This document shows positions 25,881 through 35,167 of a stretch of DNA of 64,000 nucleotides, piece by piece. The stretch comes from Salinispirillum sp. LH 10-3-1 (lineage in GTDB: Bacteria; Pseudomonadota; Gammaproteobacteria; Pseudomonadales; Natronospirillaceae). The stretch covers positions 2,997,673 through 3,061,672 of the forward strand of contig NZ_CP101717.1 in NCBI RefSeq assembly GCF_030643825.1, in the 5' to 3' direction. Both the position numbers and the translations under genes were made by a program. The number at the start of each line of letters is the position of its first letter. The first letter of the stretch is position 1. The notes beneath the pieces are model-generated. The model did not search any database, had not been told where the DNA came from, and was given only the letters and a program-made list of their open reading frames with translations.

Positions 25881-27548
25881 TTAATCGCCTTCGCTGCGAT
25901 AACGCTCACGCAAACGGTTACGAATAGCGATGGCGGTTAGGTTAAGCAATACAATCAGCGCAACTAACGTCAATGCCGTGGCGTAAACCAACGGTCTAGC
26001 GGCCTCTACGTTCGGGCTTTGGAAGCCGACATCGTAGATATGGAAGCCAAGGTGCATGATCTTGCGCTCAAGGTGAATGAACGGGAACTCGCCATCGATG
26101 GGCAGCGTTGGCGCGAGCTTAACCACACCCACCAGCATCAATGGAGCAACTTCACCCGCCGCACGTGCAATGGCGAGAATCAGGCCCGTCATCATGGCTG
26201 GTGTGGCCAGAGGCACAACCACCTTCCACAAGGTTTCGGACTTGGTCGCACCGAGCGCCAATGAACCCTGACGAATGGTGCTCGGTATGCGCGCCAAACC
26301 TTCTTCAGTCGATACAATGACCACCGGCAGTGTCAGCAGTGCCAAGGTCAATGACGCCCAGAACAGACCTGGTGTACCAAAGGTGGGCGCAGGCAGCGCT
26401 TCTGGGAAGAATATCTGGTCAATGTTGCCACCCAAGAAGTAGACAAAAAAGCCCAAACCAAACACCCCGAATACGATAGAGGGCACACCGGCTAAGTTAT
26501 AGACGGAAACACGAACAATACGGGTGATTGTGCCCTGCTTAGCGTATTCACGCAGATAGATCGCGGCGAGTACACCAAACGGTGTCACCATGACAGACAT
26601 GATAAGTACCATAGTCACGGTTCCGAAGATCGCGGGGAAAATACCCCCTTCGGTGTTGGCTTCACGCGGATCTTCCGTTAAGAACTCCCACAAGCGGTCA
26701 AAATACTCGACGATTTTCGCGAATACTGTGATGTCATTCGGGCGAGTCACGCGCACCACATTGTTGAACCCTATGGTCAGCTCACGATCATCCGACATAC
26801 GCATCTGCAAGCTATCACGCCGCTGGCTGGCGTATAGGCCGTCCAGCCGATTCCGTAAGGTCAGAAACTCTTCCTCCAAGCGTGCCCTTTCGGATGCAAA
26901 GCGCTCTTGCGCCACCGCCAGCTCCATGCCGGATACACCACGCAGCTCTACACTGCGCTCTTCAAGGCGAATGTTCTCGATGTCACGACTGATGCGTCCG
27001 ATTTCGCCGCGTTCTATACGGCGGATTTCTGTGCGCAACTCCAAGCTTCTTGCCGTAGCCTCCTGAACCGCGTCATAGAAGCGCGGGTCATCTGCCACGA
27101 TGCGCTCACCGTCAAATTCCATGGCTATTGGGTAGCCATAAAAATTACCCCACTCACGACGCTCTATCGCCAGTACTTCGGGCGGAAAGCGCAGCTCTGT
27201 CAGGTTCGGCTCTAGATGCCAAACAAAGTCCTGGCCAAACTGATCCCGATTACCACGCTTAAACAGTACTCGGTTCACCAAGTCCAGTTGTTCCGCGACC
27301 ATCTGTCCCCCTTCACGGGCCACAGCCGCTGGCACTGTCTCGGTACGGGTAATTTCACCCAGTACCATGGAGCGCGCACCGGTAGCCAAGTCGACCACCT
27401 CAGCCTCTGCAACTTTAGCAGGCCAGAAGTGACCGAACCCTCGCACCGCGATCAAGCTCAACAGTCCGACGACCATGATGAGACTCAGAGCCAAGGCACC
27501 CCCGGTTAACCAGATCCAGGGAGTGCCACTACGAAACCATTCTCTCAT
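25881..27548 (-). CDS. pstA: phosphate ABC transporter permease PstA (long form)
   Basis: A 555-residue permease, about twice the length of Escherichia coli PstA (296). The C-terminal 270 residues are the usual PstA permease with the coupling loop (GSLALGATKSETLWKVVVPLATP). The extra N-terminal part begins with one membrane helix (about residues 15-37) and continues as a roughly 200-residue, coiled-coil-rich soluble segment, presumably periplasmic. Such long PstA proteins occur in marine gammaproteobacteria. Start ATG 27546-27548. Confidence 0.94.
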   Translation of the reverse strand: MREWFRSGTPWIWLTGGALALSLIMVVGLLSLIAVRGFGHFWPAKVAEAEVVDLATGARSMVLGEITRTETVPAAVAREGGQMVAEQLDLVNRVLFKRGNRDQFGQDFVWHLEPNLTELRFPPEVLAIERREWGNFYGYPIAMEFDGERIVADDPRFYDAVQEATARSLELRTEIRRIERGEIGRISRDIENIRLEERSVELRGVSGMELAVAQERFASERARLEEEFLTLRNRLDGLYASQRRDSLQMRMSDDRELTIGFNNVVRVTRPNDITVFAKIVEYFDRLWEFLTEDPREANTEGGIFPAIFGTVTMVLIMSVMVTPFGVLAAIYLREYAKQGTITRIVRVSVYNLAGVPSIVFGVFGLGFFVYFLGGNIDQIFFPEALPAPTFGTPGLFWASLTLALLTLPVVIVSTEEGLARIPSTIRQGSLALGATKSETLWKVVVPLATPAMMTGLILAIARAAGEVAPLMLVGVVKLAPTLPIDGEFPFIHLERKIMHLGFHIYDVGFQSPNVEAARPLVYATALTLVALIVLLNLTAIAIRNRLRERYRSEGD

Positions 27549-27563
27549 TGCTATATCGCTCCC

Positions 27564-29861
27564 TTAAAGACTACTGTAGCGGCGGCGCAGACGCTGGCGC
27601 ACCACTTCCGCGATGGTGTTGAAAATGAAGGTGACAATAAAGAGCACCAAGGCTGCGAGGAACAGGATTCGGAAGTGCGTACCACCGACCGCAGTTTCTG
27701 GCAGTTCAACAGCGATATTCGCCGACAGGGTGCGCATACCCTCGAAGATATTGAAGTTGACGATGGGGCTGTTGCCTGTCGCCATCAATACAATCATGGT
27801 TTCACCAATGGCACGTCCGAAGCCAATCATGATGGCCGAAAAGATGCCCGGGCTGGCCGTGGGGATAACCACCCCCATCACCGTCTGCCATGACGTCGCA
27901 CCTAAAGCCAACGAGCCTTGCGTAAGATGTTTTGGTACGTTGAAAACAGCGTCTTCCGCAATGGAATAGATGGTTGGAATGACGGCGAAGCCCATAGCCA
28001 CACCCACAACCATGGCGTTACGCTGGTCGTAGGTAATGCCGACATTGGTAAACCACTGGCGCATACTGCCGTCGAAGAAGGCGATTTCCACGATCGGACT
28101 CATCGTCACGCAGAGCCAACCGAAGAACAGGATAAATGGGATCAGGATCACCGCCTCCCAACCAGGAGGGATACGACCACTCAAGACCTTCGGCACGAAT
28201 CTCCACAAGGCTGCCACACCGATCATCAGCAACGGCATGCCGATCAAGATACTGAACACCGCTGGTAAGTGGTTTTCCATAAAAGGGGCTAACCACAAGC
28301 CGGCCAAGAAGCCGAGGATAACGGTAGGCAATGCTTCCATGATCTCGATGACGGGCTTCACCTTGCCACGCAGTTTCGGCGTCATGAAGTAGGCGGTATA
28401 TACAGCGCCTAACAAGCCCAAGGGCATGGCGAACATCATGGCGAAGAACGCGGCCTTGAGCGTACCCAAGGACAAAGGTATCAAGCTGAACTTAGACTCG
28501 AACTCATCCGAGGCGGAAGAAGACTGCCAGATGTACTCTGGATCACTGCGGCCTTCGTACCACACCTTGTTCCATAGTGCCCGCATAGAAATTTGCGGGT
28601 GACGATTCCACAACTCGTAAGCGATGACTTGATTATCCGCCGTCAGCGTCAGGGCGCGCTCGTTAATTTGCGACACGGCAACGCCGATCACCGGCGCATC
28701 GTTCACCCGTTTTTGCAGCAAGGTGCGCGCTGAAGTGCCGTAGTGAATGCCTACCACGCCCGATGCGTCACCGACTAAGAAGCCTTTGCGCGTGTATTCC
28801 GGTGCAATGGAGGTAATGGCTGCCCGATGTGCTTTGAAGTCCCGTACACGCTGCAACGTATACTCGTTGTTCGCATCACGTACGAGAAACCACTGCGACA
28901 AGGAACCGCTTTCCGTACCGATAATCATGGAAACCGAACCCACCAGAAAGTCGATAGCGGTTATCGGCTCGCCGACATCGATTGTCTGAATCAGGCGTGC
29001 ATTGGCTGGCGTCGTTGTATCGTAATAGTGGATGCGCCCGCGGTCATCGATCACAAAGACGTTTCGCAGCGTTTTATCCAGCATGATTTTGGTAACAGAC
29101 GCATTACCAGGAATCGCCGGCAGAGTGCCGCGGTTTGCCTGAATGGTCGTTTCGCCGGTCATCAGGTTCGCCCGAGCCGTCAATACACCCATGACCAACC
29201 GCCGATCTTCGGTAAAACCAACCACACCCATGGTCGGTGCACCACGCGTCGTAACCTGCATACCCAGAGCGGTTAAGGCACGCCCTTGCTGGTCGACAAC
29301 AACGGGGTCAGTGCCAAACGGAAACTCCAGCTTCGGCTGGATATAACGCACGTCGTTCGGGAAACTCAAATCATACGCGTGACGCGTTGAGACAACCGAC
29401 CCGTCACTCAGGCCGTAGGCCACGAAACGACCGATGTCTTCGCCATTGGCAAAGCTCGTCACTTCTGCACCGTCCGGTACATTCAAAGTGAACTCATTGC
29501 GTACCGTTCCCGTGTCTACCTCGAAAAAGCGCACCTTGGCGTCGTCGGTGTAGTAAAGACCTAATTCCTGATAGCGCTCTAGCCACAATCGTTCAACTTG
29601 CTGCCCTTCCTCTAATGCAGGCAGCGGCAAACGCACTTGCTCTTCCAGAGAAGCACCCTTAAAAATTGGCATTACTTCGTAAAACAAGTAAATGAAAATC
29701 AACGCCAACGAGAACACCACGCCAAACCCGGCCGTAGTAATGCCCCAGCGTGAAATGCCGTCGCGCAATTTGCGCCGCGACCGTCGTTTGGCACGTGTGG
29801 CTTCGTCCGGAAGCAGCGATTCAAAGGGTTCGCGCTCCTTAGGTGAAATAAGGTCTGTCAT
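27564..29861 (-). CDS. pstC: phosphate ABC transporter permease PstC (long form)
   Basis: A 765-residue permease, more than twice the length of the classical PstC. After one membrane helix at about residues 43-66 there is a large, probably periplasmic domain (about 70-440) with beta-propeller-like repeats such as VFVIDDRGRIHYYD and FLVGDASGVVGIHYG. The C-terminal 300 residues form the permease with GSLALGATSWQTVMGVVIP. It is 15 bp upstream of pstA and begins the operon, 81 bp downstream of a Pho box. Confidence 0.94.
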   Translation of the reverse strand: MTDLISPKEREPFESLLPDEATRAKRRSRRKLRDGISRWGITTAGFGVVFSLALIFIYLFYEVMPIFKGASLEEQVRLPLPALEEGQQVERLWLERYQELGLYYTDDAKVRFFEVDTGTVRNEFTLNVPDGAEVTSFANGEDIGRFVAYGLSDGSVVSTRHAYDLSFPNDVRYIQPKLEFPFGTDPVVVDQQGRALTALGMQVTTRGAPTMGVVGFTEDRRLVMGVLTARANLMTGETTIQANRGTLPAIPGNASVTKIMLDKTLRNVFVIDDRGRIHYYDTTTPANARLIQTIDVGEPITAIDFLVGSVSMIIGTESGSLSQWFLVRDANNEYTLQRVRDFKAHRAAITSIAPEYTRKGFLVGDASGVVGIHYGTSARTLLQKRVNDAPVIGVAVSQINERALTLTADNQVIAYELWNRHPQISMRALWNKVWYEGRSDPEYIWQSSSASDEFESKFSLIPLSLGTLKAAFFAMMFAMPLGLLGAVYTAYFMTPKLRGKVKPVIEIMEALPTVILGFLAGLWLAPFMENHLPAVFSILIGMPLLMIGVAALWRFVPKVLSGRIPPGWEAVILIPFILFFGWLCVTMSPIVEIAFFDGSMRQWFTNVGITYDQRNAMVVGVAMGFAVIPTIYSIAEDAVFNVPKHLTQGSLALGATSWQTVMGVVIPTASPGIFSAIMIGFGRAIGETMIVLMATGNSPIVNFNIFEGMRTLSANIAVELPETAVGGTHFRILFLAALVLFIVTFIFNTIAEVVRQRLRRRYSSL

Positions 29862-29926
29862 GATTTGCAGCTCTGTATGGCAGATGAGTGAACGCCCAAC
29901 CCGGGCAAAACTGTTTCGACGCTGGC

Positions 29927-29960
29927 AGAATATGGCTTTTATATGACAGCTTTATGACAG
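29927..29960 (-). promoter_or_regulatory. Pho box and -10 of pstC-pstA-pstB-phoU
   Basis: The minus strand reads CTGTCATAAAGCTGTCATA (29942-29960), a near-perfect PhoB box of two 7-bp half sites 11 bp apart. A TATTCT or CATATT -10 (29927-29934) follows 7-9 bp further on, so PhoB would replace the -35 contact. The site lies between pstS and pstC, giving the permease operon its own promoter. Confidence 0.9.
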
Positions 29961-29983
29961 TCCGTCATATTTTCCACGAAAAC

Positions 29984-30007
29984 AAAAAAGCCAGCCCGAA
30001 GGCTGGC
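29984..30007 (-). terminator. pstS terminator
   Basis: A 7-bp stem (GCCAGCC, 29990-29996 with 30001-30007), a CGAA tetraloop and six Ts on the minus strand (29989-29984) follow the pstS stop. It separates the abundant pstS message from pstCAB-phoU. Confidence 0.9.
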
Positions 30008-30028
30008 TCTTCTGCACACTGAGAGAAC

Positions 30029-31003
30029 TTAGTTAATACCAAGATCCGACAGTACGCGCTGACCAATGGTGTTGGTGACTGGTACGAAACCGTCACGGTT
30101 AACCACTTCCTGGCCTTCTTTGGAGTACAACATCTTCACGAATTCGCGCATCAGAGGGTCCAGATCGCGGTTCGGGTTTTTGTTGATGTAAACGTACAGG
30201 AAGCGAGCCAACGGGTATTCGCCAGTGCCTGCGTTCTCTGCCGATGCTTCTACACAGTTACCGCCGTGCTCTGCAGCAAGATCCAAGACTTTCACGCCAG
30301 GCGTACGGTAGCCGATACCTGAGTAACCGATGCCGTTGATCGACTCAGTAACACCCTGTACCACAGAAGAAGAACCAGGCTGTTCGTTGATGCTTGATTT
30401 GAAGTCACCGCCGAACAGGGCGTTGTCTTTGAAGAACCCGTAGGTACCTGATACCGCGTTACGGCTGTACAAAGCGAAGTCACGGTTCTGCCATGCACCC
30501 GTCATGCCTACTTGGCCCCAACGCGTAATGTCGTTCGGGTAGTTACCCAGACGCGTTGCAGAGAAGATGGCGTCTACTTGTGGCAAAGACAGGCAGCTCA
30601 GTGGGTTATCACGGTTTACGTATACCGCCAGCATGTCGATAGCCACAGGCAGAGCGTAAGGCTCATAGCCGTGACGTGCTTCGAACGACTGGATTTCAGA
30701 TTGACGCATCGCACGGCTCATGGGTGCCAACTGAGCTGTGCCTTCAGTGATTGCTGGCGGCGCAGTACCGGAACCAGCACCTTGAATCTGCACATTCACG
30801 TTCGGGTAGAACTTAGCGAATTCTTCAGCCCACAGCGTCATCAAGTTGTTCAGTGTGTCTGAACCGATAGACGTCAGGTTGCCAGATACACCAGAAGCGC
30901 GTGCATAATCAGGCAGGTTAGGGTCTACGTCTGCAGCCGCATTCAGGCTCAACGCAGCGGCACCGGCGAACGCGCCAGCCAGCAGTGTCTTCTTGAAGTT
31001 CAT
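30029..31003 (-). CDS. pstS: phosphate-binding protein PstS
   Basis: A 324-residue periplasmic binding protein with a Sec signal peptide (KKTLLAGAFAGAAALSLNAA, cleavage near residue 25). Phosphate-binding segments are SIGSDTLNNLM, the glycine-rich IQGAGSGTAPPAI and RNAVSGTYGFF. It captures phosphate for the PstCAB importer. Start ATG 31001-31003 with GCGGAG upstream. It has its own Pho box and terminator. Confidence 0.96.
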   Translation of the reverse strand: MNFKKTLLAGAFAGAAALSLNAAADVDPNLPDYARASGVSGNLTSIGSDTLNNLMTLWAEEFAKFYPNVNVQIQGAGSGTAPPAITEGTAQLAPMSRAMRQSEIQSFEARHGYEPYALPVAIDMLAVYVNRDNPLSCLSLPQVDAIFSATRLGNYPNDITRWGQVGMTGAWQNRDFALYSRNAVSGTYGFFKDNALFGGDFKSSINEQPGSSSVVQGVTESINGIGYSGIGYRTPGVKVLDLAAEHGGNCVEASAENAGTGEYPLARFLYVYINKNPNRDLDPLMREFVKMLYSKEGQEVVNRDGFVPVTNTIGQRVLSDLGIN

Positions 31004-31065
31004 GTTGTTCTCCGCTATTGCAATTATTAAACCGTTACAAGGACGCTTCCCTTGCTTCGAGATGC

Positions 31066-31099
31066 ACTATAGAAATCAATTGTGACGGTTACGTGACAT
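31066..31099 (-). promoter_or_regulatory. Pho box and -10 of pstS
   Basis: The minus strand reads TGTCACGTAACCGTCACA (31081-31098), two half sites 11 bp apart, followed after nine bases by the -10 TATAGT (31066-31071). The spacing matches a PhoB-dependent promoter. Half sites are less perfect than those of pstC. Confidence 0.8.
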
Positions 31100-31179
31100 C
31101 GAGAAAAAAATTTGTCACACCATGTACTGCTCAAAAGCTCCGGATGTAATGCCGCGAAAATACCGCACCAATCGCCAGA

Positions 31180-31213
31180 CTGTCATAAAGCTGAAATGTT
31201 TTTGCCATATAAC
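31180..31213 (+). promoter_or_regulatory. Pho box and -10 of the ABC transporter/Na-Pi operon
   Basis: The plus strand reads CTGTCATAAAGCTGAAATG (31180-31198): one perfect and one degenerate PhoB half site 11 bp apart. A -10 TATAAC (31208-31213) follows at nine bases. The site faces the FbpC-like gene at 31253, so this operon should be phosphate-starvation induced, opposite to pstS. Confidence 0.75.
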
Positions 31214-31252
31214 AAGTGTCGTCTACTTACTAATCCATGAGACGGTTCCATT

Positions 31253-32383
31253 ATGTCGGCACCTGAAACCAAACCACTTCAAATCACCCATCTGCGCAAG
31301 GCGTTCCGCGAAGTCACTGCGTTGAGCGACATCAGCCTGTCCCTCGAAGCAGGACAGGTGCTTGCCCTGCTAGGCCCTTCGGGCTGCGGCAAAACGACCT
31401 TGCTACGCTGTATTGCCGGCTTGCTGGAGCCGGATGACGGTGCGATTTACATCGGCGGTCAACAAACTAATGGCGCAGGCAAGCACCTACCCCCCGAGGC
31501 CCGGCACCTCGGCATGGTATTTCAAGACTACGCCTTATGGCCGCACATGAGCGTGGCTGAGAACGTCGCCTTCCCGTTGGAAATGCGCAACGTAGCTAAG
31601 GCAGACCGTGGTGAGCGTGTGGAATGGGCTTTGCAAACTGTCGGTTTGGCAGCCTTTGCCGACCGCTCACCCGATACACTGTCTGGCGGCCAGCAACAGC
31701 GCGTTGCACTGGCTCGTGCCATTGTCGGGCAGCCCAAGTTGCTGTTGATGGATGAGCCCTTGTCGAACCTCGATAAAGGCTTGCGCGAATCCTTGGCGAT
31801 GGATATTCGCCGCTTGATCAACGATTTAAACTTAGCTGCGGTATTCGTGACCCACGACCAGCATGAAGCCTTTGCACTGGCCGATCAGATCGCCGTCATG
31901 CAAGAAGGCCAGTTGCAGCAAATCACCAGCCCACAAGAACTCTACGACGCACCGGCTAACCCTGGCATTGCACGCTTTCTTGATGCCGGTACCTTGCTCA
32001 ACGGCATTGCGGATAAAGACGGCATCGTACTCGACGACGACCAGACCCGCCTGCCACTTGTCGCAGAAAACGGCTACACCGGCCCGGTCACCTTGCTGTT
32101 ACCGCGTAAAGCACTGACCTTAAATCACCAACCGGATTACCTGTCGCTGGACGCCACGCTCAGCAGTCTCATATTTCAGGGCGAGCACTACAGTTTGCGC
32201 GCCGAATTGAGCCCTGAAGTCGAAGTGTTTTTGCACAGCCGCCAGCCACGTGCCATCGGCCAACCCTTGACACTTTACCTCGACCCAAATGCCCTGATGG
32301 CCTGGACCGGAGAACAAACACCGCTGGCCATCAAGCAGTTCACCAGTGCGACGGCGCGCTTGCGCTCCGTAGCGCACTCATAA
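31253..32383 (+). CDS. ABC transporter ATPase, FbpC/PotA-like, Pho-controlled
   Basis: A 376-residue ATPase with Walker A GPSGCGKTTLLR (about residues 43-54), signature [14 protein letters not shown], Walker B LLLMDEPLSNLD and a C-terminal TOBE-like regulatory domain (about 240-360). By similarity it would be called an iron(III) ATPase. The Pho box upstream, the position next to pst and the downstream Na/Pi cotransporter instead suggest a phosphorus-containing substrate such as a sugar phosphate or phosphonate. It forms an operon with the two following transporter genes. Confidence 0.85.
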   Translation: MSAPETKPLQITHLRKAFREVTALSDISLSLEAGQVLALLGPSGCGKTTLLRCIAGLLEPDDGAIYIGGQQTNGAGKHLPPEARHLGMVFQDYALWPHMSVAENVAFPLEMRNVAKADRGERVEWALQTVGLAAFADRSPDTLSGGQQQRVALARAIVGQPKLLLMDEPLSNLDKGLRESLAMDIRRLINDLNLAAVFVTHDQHEAFALADQIAVMQEGQLQQITSPQELYDAPANPGIARFLDAGTLLNGIADKDGIVLDDDQTRLPLVAENGYTGPVTLLLPRKALTLNHQPDYLSLDATLSSLIFQGEHYSLRAELSPEVEVFLHSRQPRAIGQPLTLYLDPNALMAWTGEQTPLAIKQFTSATARLRSVAHS

Positions 32384-32421
32384 ACCTTCACATAAAGCAG
32401 AACGACAACAGGAGTACACCC

Positions 32422-33387
32422 ATGAAGAAGTTACTACAGACGGTTTCCATTGTCGGCGCGTTAACCGCGTCACTCACCGTGTCGGCGCAAACCCTCACCG
32501 TATACAGTGCGGGCCCCGGCAACCTGATCAACAATCTGGCGGCGGATTTCCAAACGGAAACGGGTATTCGTGTCAACGTATTCCAAGGCACCACCGGCCA
32601 AGTCATGGCACGCCTGGAGGCCGAGCGCGGCAACCCTTTGGCTGATGTCGTGGTGTCCGCCTCATGGCAGTCTGCGGTCGACCTGAAAGAACAGGGTGAC
32701 CTGTTGGCTTACACCTCACCCAACGCCACCAATGTGCCTGATTTCCTGAAGGACACACACTACGTAGCGCAGGGTGTATCGGCTCTGGCTATGGTGTGGA
32801 ACCGTAACAGCAGCACGCCGATGCCCAGCGAGTGGGCCGATCTGACCGATCCGGCCTACCGCAATGAAGTCACCATGCCCAACCCTGCGGAATCCGGCAC
32901 AGCTTTTGAGCTGGTCACCGGCTTGATCACCGCCAATGGGGAAGAAGATACCTGGGGCCTACTGGGTGCTCTGAACGAAAACGGTATGATCGTACCCGGC
33001 CCTAACGCACGCGCGTTGAACCCGGTCTTGCAGGGTGCGAAGTCAGTGGTCTTTGGTGCGGTCGACTACATCGCTCTGGGCCAGCAGCAAAACGGCGAGG
33101 CCATTGAAGTCATCTTCCCGGCCAGCGGCACCGTCGCGGCCCCGCGCCCCATGATGATCATGAACTACAGCCAGCAGCAGGATGCCGCAAAACAATTCAT
33201 CGACTTTGTACTGTCGGAGCAAGGCCAGAAGCGTGTCGCTGATGTCTATCTGATGCCAGCGCGAACCGACATTGCTGCATTGCGCCCCGGTTTGAACGAA
33301 CTGAAACTGATTGATGTCGATGCTTTCGCCATGAACGAGCGTCGTGCTGACATTCTGGTACGTTTCCGTCGCGTAATGGGTCAGTAA
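32422..33387 (+). CDS. periplasmic substrate-binding protein, FbpA-like fold
   Basis: A 321-residue binding protein with a signal peptide (KKLLQTVSIVGALTASLTVS, cleavage after AQ near residue 23). The mature start LTVYSAGPGNLINNLAADF and the motif MARLEAERGNPLADVVVSAS are typical of the FbpA/AfuA/PhnS2 cluster. The adjacent tyrosines that hold Fe(III) in FbpA are absent; no YY pair occurs in the protein. This weakens an iron role and leaves hexose phosphate or aminoethylphosphonate as candidates. Start ATG with GGAG upstream. Confidence 0.8.
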   Translation: MKKLLQTVSIVGALTASLTVSAQTLTVYSAGPGNLINNLAADFQTETGIRVNVFQGTTGQVMARLEAERGNPLADVVVSASWQSAVDLKEQGDLLAYTSPNATNVPDFLKDTHYVAQGVSALAMVWNRNSSTPMPSEWADLTDPAYRNEVTMPNPAESGTAFELVTGLITANGEEDTWGLLGALNENGMIVPGPNARALNPVLQGAKSVVFGAVDYIALGQQQNGEAIEVIFPASGTVAAPRPMMIMNYSQQQDAAKQFIDFVLSEQGQKRVADVYLMPARTDIAALRPGLNELKLIDVDAFAMNERRADILVRFRRVMGQ

Positions 33388-33391
33388 GCAC

Positions 33392-35113
33392 ATGTCGATC
33401 TTCAGTTCAGACTTGTCCATGCCCCGTGCGGGCAGCCGTCGACTGAAGGTCGACGCTCGACAACTGGTTTTGTGGCTGACCACGGCAGCTCTGCTGCTGT
33501 TGGTCGCCCTGCCGTTGGCTTATGTTTTGTTGCAAGCGATCTTTCCGCAGATTACGCGCGGTCGATTCGACGGTGCATTCAGTCTCTTTATACCGACACT
33601 GAATGACCCCGAACTGCTTCGCTTGCTGCGTAATACATTGCAGCTCGGTGTCGCCGTTGTCATTGGTTGTGCAGCACTGGCTGTTCCACTGGGAGCTTTA
33701 CGCGCCTTAACTCGAGTGCCCGGTGGCGCGCTATGGGACGTGATCTTTCTCGTCCCCTTTCTTATTCCTCCCTATATCGCTGCGCTAGCGTGGATGATGA
33801 CGTTGCAGCCGCGCGGCTATATGCAGCAGTTGACCGGTCTACAAGCCGACAGCTTCCTCTTTTCTTTTTGGGGCATCACCTTTGTGATGATCCTGAATGT
33901 GTTCCCGGTGGTGTATTTCGCCGTTTCTCGCACCCTGTTAGCGGTTGGCGGGCGCTACGCTGCGGTCGGGCGGGTCAGTGGTGCAGGTCCGTGGCAAGCA
34001 TTTTGGCGCCTCACGCTGCCATTATCCATTCCCGGCATCGCTGCCAGCTTGCTATTGGTGTTCGCCTTATCGATTGAAGAGTTTGGCACGCCCGCTACGC
34101 TCGGTGCGCAAGCCAACTACTATGTGCTGGTGACCGGTATTCATCAACGCTTCTCGGACTGGCCAATCGACATGCCCGGCGCGGCGATTTTGTCTCTGCT
34201 GCTGGTGATGCTCGCCATGGGTGCATTTTATTTACAACATTGGCTGGTAACACGGCGTTCATACGTTTCGGTGACCGGAAAACCCATGGCTTTCGAGCCG
34301 ATTGAACTGGGTGTGTGGCGCTGGCCGGTGATTATTCTCTTCGTGCTCGTCGGTTTTATTTCGGTTGGGGTGCCTATATTGTCTGCTCTGGCCACGGCAT
34401 CGACCGGCACCATCAGTGGTGGGCTGGCGTGGGACAACCTTTCAACTCGCCATTTCGAGACGCTGTTCAACGACCGTTTTGGTGCCTTGCGCGCGCTGTC
34501 CACCAGCCTTGGGCTCGCCACTGGGGCTGCCTTGGCGACTGGCGTACTGGGAGCCCTGATTGGTTACTTGGTGGTACGGGCAAAAACACGCGGGCATCAG
34601 GTGTTGGATTTCCTATCGCTGTTACCCAATACCATGCCCGCGATTGTGGTGGCTGTAGGTCTCATTCTGGCATGGAACCAAACCTTCTGGCCCATCCCGA
34701 TCTACAATACTGCGGCTATCCTGCTGATTGCCTATACGTGCTTGTTGCTACCCTACCCAGTGCGCTACGCCAGTGCCAGCTTCCGCCAAATGAGTGAAAA
34801 CCTGGAGGCCGCCGCGCGGGTCAGCGGCGCGGGATTTGTGCGCATGTTCTGGCGCGTGTTGCTGCCTGCTTTAGCGCCCAGCTTACTGGTTTCCATGTTA
34901 CTGGTTTTCGCCATCGCCTCACGCGAACTGGTAGCCTCCTTAATGGTGGCCCCTGCGGGCATGGTCACAGTTTCAACTTTTGTATTTGGCCAGTTTGAGC
35001 AGGGTTCACCCGGCGTGGGGATGGCCATGAGTGTGGTGGCCATTTTTTCGACCACGGCTCTCTTGCTTGCCGTCACAGCCTTCAGTCGTAAAAAGCTCCC
35101 ATTTGCAGGCTAA
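33392..35113 (+). CDS. two-domain ABC permease, FbpB/PhnU2-like
   Basis: A 573-residue protein with about 12 membrane helices, formed by two fused permease halves. Each half has a coupling loop: GRVSGAGPWQAFWRLTLPLS (about residues 191-210) and ARVSGAGFVRMFWRVLLPAL (about 474-493). The fused form is shared by iron(III) permeases and by the 2-aminoethylphosphonate permease families. It starts 4 bp after the binding protein gene and completes an ATPase-binding protein-permease importer. Confidence 0.85.
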   Translation: MSIFSSDLSMPRAGSRRLKVDARQLVLWLTTAALLLLVALPLAYVLLQAIFPQITRGRFDGAFSLFIPTLNDPELLRLLRNTLQLGVAVVIGCAALAVPLGALRALTRVPGGALWDVIFLVPFLIPPYIAALAWMMTLQPRGYMQQLTGLQADSFLFSFWGITFVMILNVFPVVYFAVSRTLLAVGGRYAAVGRVSGAGPWQAFWRLTLPLSIPGIAASLLLVFALSIEEFGTPATLGAQANYYVLVTGIHQRFSDWPIDMPGAAILSLLLVMLAMGAFYLQHWLVTRRSYVSVTGKPMAFEPIELGVWRWPVIILFVLVGFISVGVPILSALATASTGTISGGLAWDNLSTRHFETLFNDRFGALRALSTSLGLATGAALATGVLGALIGYLVVRAKTRGHQVLDFLSLLPNTMPAIVVAVGLILAWNQTFWPIPIYNTAAILLIAYTCLLLPYPVRYASASFRQMSENLEAAARVSGAGFVRMFWRVLLPALAPSLLVSMLLVFAIASRELVASLMVAPAGMVTVSTFVFGQFEQGSPGVGMAMSVVAIFSTTALLLAVTAFSRKKLPFAG

Positions 35114-35167
35114 CCATGGACGGCCGCCCCTTAAAGCGGCACCATGGCGGTAATTTCATAGCACTTG

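Noticed and set aside
31253..35113. Confident annotation as an iron(III) transporter
   Set aside because: The ferric tyrosine pair is missing and the operon carries a Pho box next to phosphate genes; only the fold is iron-like.
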